A stretch of DNA of 64,000 nt. It comes from Paraphysoderma sedebokerense. Lineage: Eukaryota; Blastocladiomycota; Physodermatomycetes; Physodermatales; Physodermataceae. Location of the stretch: NCBI GenBank assembly GCA_025602915.1, contig JAHLJZ010000067.1, positions 62,001 to 126,000 of the forward strand, in the 5' to 3' direction. Position numbers and translations under genes: made by a program. Below, piece by piece: positions 59,461 through 64,000 of this stretch (positions within the stretch are counted from its first letter, which is position 1; every line of letters begins with the position of its first letter). The notes beneath the pieces are model-generated. The model worked only from the letters and a program-made list of their open reading frames with translations, did no database searches and had not been told where the DNA came from.

Positions 59461-60975
59461 ATGTTAAAGGACAAGCGATCGAATCTAATTCTCATCATTT
59501 GCTTGCTGATTCTGCAACTCGCACCCCGGGCGATTTCATCCAGGTTCCAGCCAGTGACAATTACATCTGAACCAGTCGATTCTAGCAAACCTTTACCTTT
59601 TGATGCATTCAAGTCTGATTTACCATGTCCGGCGGGAGTGCTGTGCAAATCATCGTCAAAAGCTATTGCCAAAGCCGCCCTTTCGTCAGCTACTTGGAAA
59701 CTCAATGAGCCCGTCACACTGTTCGTTCAGACCTCAAATTTCAATGACGATGAAGTCTTTTATCTCGTTGTTGAATTGTATCGCTTGGAACCCCGGTCCC
59801 TTACCAACCCGATTCAACTTCCAGCAGCATTACTTAACATGCCGAAATATCAGTATGAAGGCGCCGTAATACGGAAATATGATAAACTTTTACCGAATAT
59901 GTATTACAGAGTCACTTTCACGCCGCCGTCGTTTTTAAAATCCGGAAACTACCTGGTCGTGGTGTCGCATCATAAAAAAGAATTTTCGGTTGATTATGAA
60001 AGCATCCACTTATCTGTTCAAGCTACCGTCTCATTCGAACGATCGCAGTTACTTGATACTAAGTCGTTTTGGTCTCGTTTAAGATTCAAACCGGCTGGAG
60101 TTAGAGGTCAGACGACACCAACTATAGGTAGTCTTGATGATGTTACATCCTCCGATGTCATACAGCTGCTCTTCAATTCAATCGATTCTGTCACCGAACT
60201 ATGTTCTCTCTGTTCCTCTTCTCGAAACCTGCAAGGGATTTGCGATAGGCTTTTGTCAGAATCTGTGTTCCCGCCTGATTTACAGTATCCTACGCATACC
60301 GATATTTTGATAACAGCACCAGTAAATGGTGACGATGCTTCTAAATTGTCTACACGCTCTGTATGCCGCCTCGCACGTATTGATGTTCTATTGCAGAAAC
60401 TGGAATTCAAATTACTATCCATCGCTGGAGCTCAGAATTCCGAGTACGACACTATTCCAAATATTCGGTCGCATTTGGTTTCAGATCATAAAGAGCTACC
60501 GAGGCATCTGTCAATATGGACATATCCGAATCTTTATTATCAAATCGGGACGGATCTCGCCAATAGATTCAATTTAGTCAAAATTTCATTCGATTTTTTC
60601 TTTTTCAAGATTAAGTACAAACCTGTGCCAAAAATAACGGAAACCATTAGTCTGGAAGAGCTGGAGAAGAAAGTTCAATATTTAACCGACCTGCCCAAGA
60701 GTATTGGTTTCAAATCTCAAATTACTTCCGAAATTCTTGCTCAATGCTTTGGCTATTATGTATGGGCAATACTTTTCTTTCCCTTCTCGTACGTATCATT
60801 TAATTAAGTTAAATATCAAGAGTACCAACAAGTATTCACAAATTCACATTACAGGTGTTCAAACTTAAAGGCCGAGTACAATAGAAACAAAGATCTGGTC
60901 GGCACCGCGGACGAAATGGTTATAAAACCTGCCAGAAACGCCATATCGGGTTTATTAGAAGTGTGGGCATGGTAG
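59461..60975 (+). CDS. Secreted tandem-family copy B (482 aa, intact)
   Basis: Exons 59461-60788 and 60855-60975; 1449 nt in frame. Signal peptide LILIICLLILQLAPRAISS, then RFQPVTITSEPVDSSKPLPF, PCPAGVLCKSSSKAIAKAAL, TWKLNEPVTLFVQTS. A beta-rich core follows: VFYLVVELYRLEPRS, MPKYQYEGAVIRKYDK, YYRVTFTPPSFLKSGNYLVV with VSHHKKE. A helical part has VIQLLFNSIDSVTELCSLCS, VCRLARIDVLLQKLEFKLLS, LSIWTYPNLYYQIG, ISLEELEKKVQYLTDLPK. The last exon gives DEMVIKPARNAISGLLEVWA and W. Cysteines in PCPAGVLC and CSLCSSS-like positions are shared by the family. I recognise no known domain; a secreted, possibly Ig-like fold followed by helices is the honest description. Confidence 0.75.
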
Positions 60976-61719
60976 ACCGCTGCTAGATAAGAATTAATTA
61001 TTCCTTAATTACTATCAAATGATAAAAGCATATGGTTATATTAATAATAACCAGTTAGTATTACTAGTAAATAACTAATAATGATGTGGTATCGGACCTT
61101 ATTAACAAAATTGGTCGAATAATACGACCAGCCAAATTGAGGTATTCAACATAATGGTGGCCTTTTCCGTCCATTCTGTTAACCACTTGAAGAAAGAAGC
61201 CAGTCAATTTTATGGATATTTGTGATTTTGCTTTCCTATAATTGTTAAAAATCCATTGAATCAACGAACAATTACTTCTAAGAATCTAGCCGGTTTCTAT
61301 ACTTGTGGGACATGATTCGCTTGGCTCTAGTTTTGCAGACCAGTGGAATCGAGATCAATGTCTAGATTTCTTCCTAAGGGGGAATAATCAAAAATTTGAT
61401 TATGAGTTTGTACATATTTTTTGATCAATGGCGCATCCAGTATTCGTGCCACGATTCGTTTAAGAACTAGCAAGCTGTTTCATCGCCAGCAGGAGCCCGC
61501 ACAAGGGGAAGCGTGTTCTACGGATCTACATTATATTTTGTTGCATTAGACAGGATGAATGTTTTCGAAGTTTGACATGATGCAAAGCAACATTGATGTC
61601 CAATGCGGGCATTAGAATTTCTCAAGAAAATCGGTTAGTTCATTCTGTTTGGCTTTCATGAGAGAGCTAGGATATCCTTAATTCTTTGCTTACATCAGAG
61701 TGAAAACAATTGGGCCGAT
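60976..61719. other. Spacer between family copies B and C
   Basis: No recognised gene. Unlike the A-B spacer it shows no obvious copy of the upstream repeat, consistent with C being an older duplicate. Confidence 0.35.
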
Positions 61720-63205
61720 ATGCACTTGAATCATATCCTCCTGTTCACCTCTTTGCTCACCCTGTTGCTCCCAACTCCAGCTGCAGCATTTAAGTTTCAA
61801 CCTGTAACAGTCAAAGTTGAGCCAGTCGATTCTGACAAACCTTCACCGTTTGATGGAATCGAATCTGGCCTGCCATGTCCGGCCGGACTGCCGTGTGAAA
61901 TATCGTCGAAGGACATCGTCAGAGCAGCCCTCTCGTCCTCTACTTGGACTCTTAATAAGCCGATCACATTAATTCTGCAGACTTCAGATGAAATGAGCGA
62001 CCGCGGAATCATACTTAACGTAGATCTGTATCGTTTGGAATCCCGCTCAATCGAAAATTCAAAAAAAATTGTGTCGAATTCGCCCGAAATACCGAAGTTT
62101 TACTACGAGGGGTCAGTGATTAGAGGTTACCACTTACTTACAAGAGATAAGTATTACATTGTCACCTTTACGCCGCCGTATTTTCTTAACCCCGGAGATT
62201 ACTCGGTCGTCGTTTCGCATCATAAAAAAGATCGTCTGTGGATCAGAGAGAAGATTCACATATCAGTCAAAGCAACCACCTCGTTCCATCGATGGCAGCT
62301 ACCCGAGGTGGAAACAATAGCATCAGCGTCATATGATCAAAGTGTACCAAGCCGAAACACCGCCAATCTTAATGATATTGCAGTTCCAGACCATTTACTT
62401 GGAGTACTCAAATCCATAGACTCCGTGACCGATTTATGTGCTTTATGCTCTGCATCCCGTACACTTCAACTGGCTTGTGATGTATTGTTGGCAAAAAAGT
62501 TCCCCGCTGATTTACAGTATACTGAGCATACTGTAAACATGATAAAAACGTCGAATAACGACAAAGCTCAGTTGTCTACCCGAAGCGTATGCCAACTGTC
62601 ACATGTCAATGTTCTGTTGCAGAGACTTGAATTCAAGCTATTGAGCATTTACAACGTGTTATCTGTATCTGGGTTCGACATTCTCAAAAGTAGACGTGAA
62701 AATGTGATCGCTCAATCTATGGAAATACCTCATCACTTGACTATGTGGCAACATCCTAATTTGTACTATCACATTGGAACTAATTTCGTTGACCGACTTA
62801 ATTACCTCAAGACTTCATTTGATAATTATTTCCATAATATCAATTATGAAAAATTACCCGAAATTAAGGAACCTATCAGTCTTGAAGAATTAGAGGATAA
62901 AGCAAAGCATCTATTGAATTTACCCAATAAGAAAATTCAAATGGCTAGGAAACTTCTCATGTCCTGTGCTTTGAATTACGTGCCAACATTACTATGCTTT
63001 CCGCTTACGTATGTACCACTTCTTTGATACAATTTGACTCAGAGAGCATCCTAATCTTACTCATTTCCTTCGTGATCAATCAAACAGATGTTATATGATG
63101 GTGTCAGGCGTTGTCAACGATGTAATAAAACTTGAAGACCTTTCGAATGCTCTGATCGAGCCAGCTAGGAATTTACTGAAATTGTCAGAATTGTGGGATT
63201 GGTAG
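61720..63205 (+). CDS. Secreted tandem-family copy C (468 aa, intact)
   Basis: Exons 61720-63008 and 63088-63205; 1407 nt in frame, with the same terminal intron position as A and B (after the hydrophobic FPxxxC segment). Signal peptide MHLNHILLFTSLLTLLLPTP plus AAA, then FKFQPVTVKVEPVDSDKPSP, PCPAGLPCEISSKDIVRAAL, TWTLNKPITLILQTS, LNVDLYRLESRS, YYIVTFTPPYFLNPGDYSVV with VSHHKKDR, SIDSVTDLCALCSASRTLQL, VCQLSHVNVLLQRLEFKLLS, LTMWQHPNLYYHIGTN and PISLEELEDKAKHLLNLP. It ends LSELWDW. It is more diverged from A and B than they are from each other. Family and function unknown. Confidence 0.75.
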
Positions 63206-63806
63206 ATCGCAACATATGCATGTTTCCAAATAGTAAAGCTGAGTTCAAATAGAAATAAATTAATATGTATATTATTTCGGAATGGCACATGGAAAAGTCA
63301 CCGATATATTACATTGAAGTACTATCATACTGATTGCTAATGTTGCATTAAAAAATGAATGATTTGTGTCTAAAGCAGGACGCTTTTTACTAAGCCAATC
63401 CAGAAGTAATTTCAATGTTTGATTATTCCAAGACAGCAATACTCTAATTATTTCCACTAAGTTTTGAATTCAAGAAAACAAATAATCTCTAAACAACGAG
63501 AATCATCAGTTAGTTTACCTTCTTCTAGCTTCGAAGCGGTGATTTTGGACTAGGGCAAAGGGTTTTTACCCATCCAGAGAATGAAGAACGAATAGCTGCA
63601 GAGCATCGAATGAGAGAATACACAAGCCGTGACAGGCTGACGATTTGATGTTTCAAATTGGTGTGCATTCTACATAGCCGTTCATTCTATTTGCAAAACC
63701 AGTAATGTGGATGTCCATTCTTCAAATATCAGCCGTACAGTGGTTCAGTACTATCGATGGATAATTTAAAATGATCACAAATTATGTTTGTTCTTGCCGT
63801 GAGGGA
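63206..63806. other. Spacer between copy C and the tRNA
   Basis: AT-rich; an AATAAA-like GAAATAAATT near 63250 may end copy C transcripts. No gene recognised. Confidence 0.4.
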
Positions 63807-63859
63807 GGGCTCATGGCCAAATGGATAAGGCGCTTGACTACGAATCAAGAGATTCCAGG
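63807..63859 (+). tRNA. tRNA-Arg(ACG), 5' two thirds only
   Basis: GGGCTCA (5' acceptor strand), a D arm GCCAAATGGATAAGGC, and a perfect 5-bp anticodon stem CTTGA/TCAAG around loop CTACGAA (anticodon ACG) are followed by AGATT and the 5' T-stem strand CCAGG. The expected T loop, 3' T-stem (CCTGG) and 3' acceptor strand are absent; the sequence goes on AAACAGATATACAACC. It is therefore a truncated or interrupted tRNA gene. A 10-bp direct repeat CCAGGAAACA at 63855-63864 and 63991-64000 raises the possibility of an insertion or duplication, cut by the window end. Confidence 0.55.
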
Positions 63860-64000
63860 AAACAGATATACAACCGCGCAGCGGACAATGAGTCTGTGAC
63901 GGGGTTGTTTGACATTGAATACAAATCCTTCGACATTATCAATGCTTATCGACGTCCTTTTGTTTGCCCCTAACTGTTCCTTAATGTGCACCAGGAAACA
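63855..64000 (+). repeat. 10-bp direct repeat bracketing ~126 bp after the tRNA fragment
   Basis: CCAGGAAACA occurs at 63855-63864, overlapping the tRNA T-stem, and again as the last ten bases of the window. Chance is possible at this length. If real, it could be a target-site duplication of a short insertion in the tRNA gene. Confidence 0.25.

Overview
The window is a nuclear segment of a filamentous, probably early-diverging fungus. The evidence is compact genes with many short GT-AG introns (about 45-180 nt), and housekeeping genes of fungal or general eukaryotic type: IMP dehydrogenase, TAF2, SF3B1, Vps8, an FIT/Scs3-like lipid enzyme and two hexose-type MFS transporters. There are also several families of secreted and membrane proteins that I do not recognise. 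A Mucoromycota/Glomeromycotina-like origin is a guess from overall character, not something the sequence proves.

Layout. At 0-2 kb, on the minus strand, lie two copies of a tiny secreted Gly/Arg-rich protein, one of them with a stop codon inside its signal peptide. At 2.2-4.3 kb is a complete five-exon IMPDH gene (minus). At 4.3-12.6 kb is a gene desert filled with short inverted and direct repeat modules (MITE-like) and a broken tyrosine-recombinase-like fragment. At 12.7-19.5 kb is TAF2 running in frame into five consecutive bromodomains. At 19.9-22.0 kb is an F-box/WD40 protein, followed at 22.4-23.4 kb by an FIT/Scs3-like protein.

The 24-35.5 kb stretch is a run of same-strand, accessory-looking genes. 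It holds a type I membrane protein with a parallel beta-helix ectodomain, two tandem paralogues combining PPxY tails with long proline-punctuated hydrophobic repeats, and a large unrecognised secreted protein. A protein-kinase relic lies between them. At 35.9-43.2 kb is Vps8. At 43.8-50.1 kb are two diverged hexose transporters; the second needs a 4-nt first exon and a 4-nt internal microexon. At 50.8-51.5 kb is a small CBM48 (AMPK-beta-type) protein. At 52.0-56.1 kb is SF3B1 (minus), with a 10-nt first exon.

From 56.9 to 63.2 kb there are three tandem copies of an unrecognised secreted protein family (one decayed, two intact). The window ends with the 5' two thirds of a tRNA-Arg(ACG).

The best candidates for something undescribed are the PPxY/hydrophobic-repeat gene pair, the secreted three-gene tandem family, the TAF2-pentabromodomain fusion and the 4-nt exons. 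I could run no database searches; exon joins were worked out by hand from splice sites, frame and remembered family alignments.
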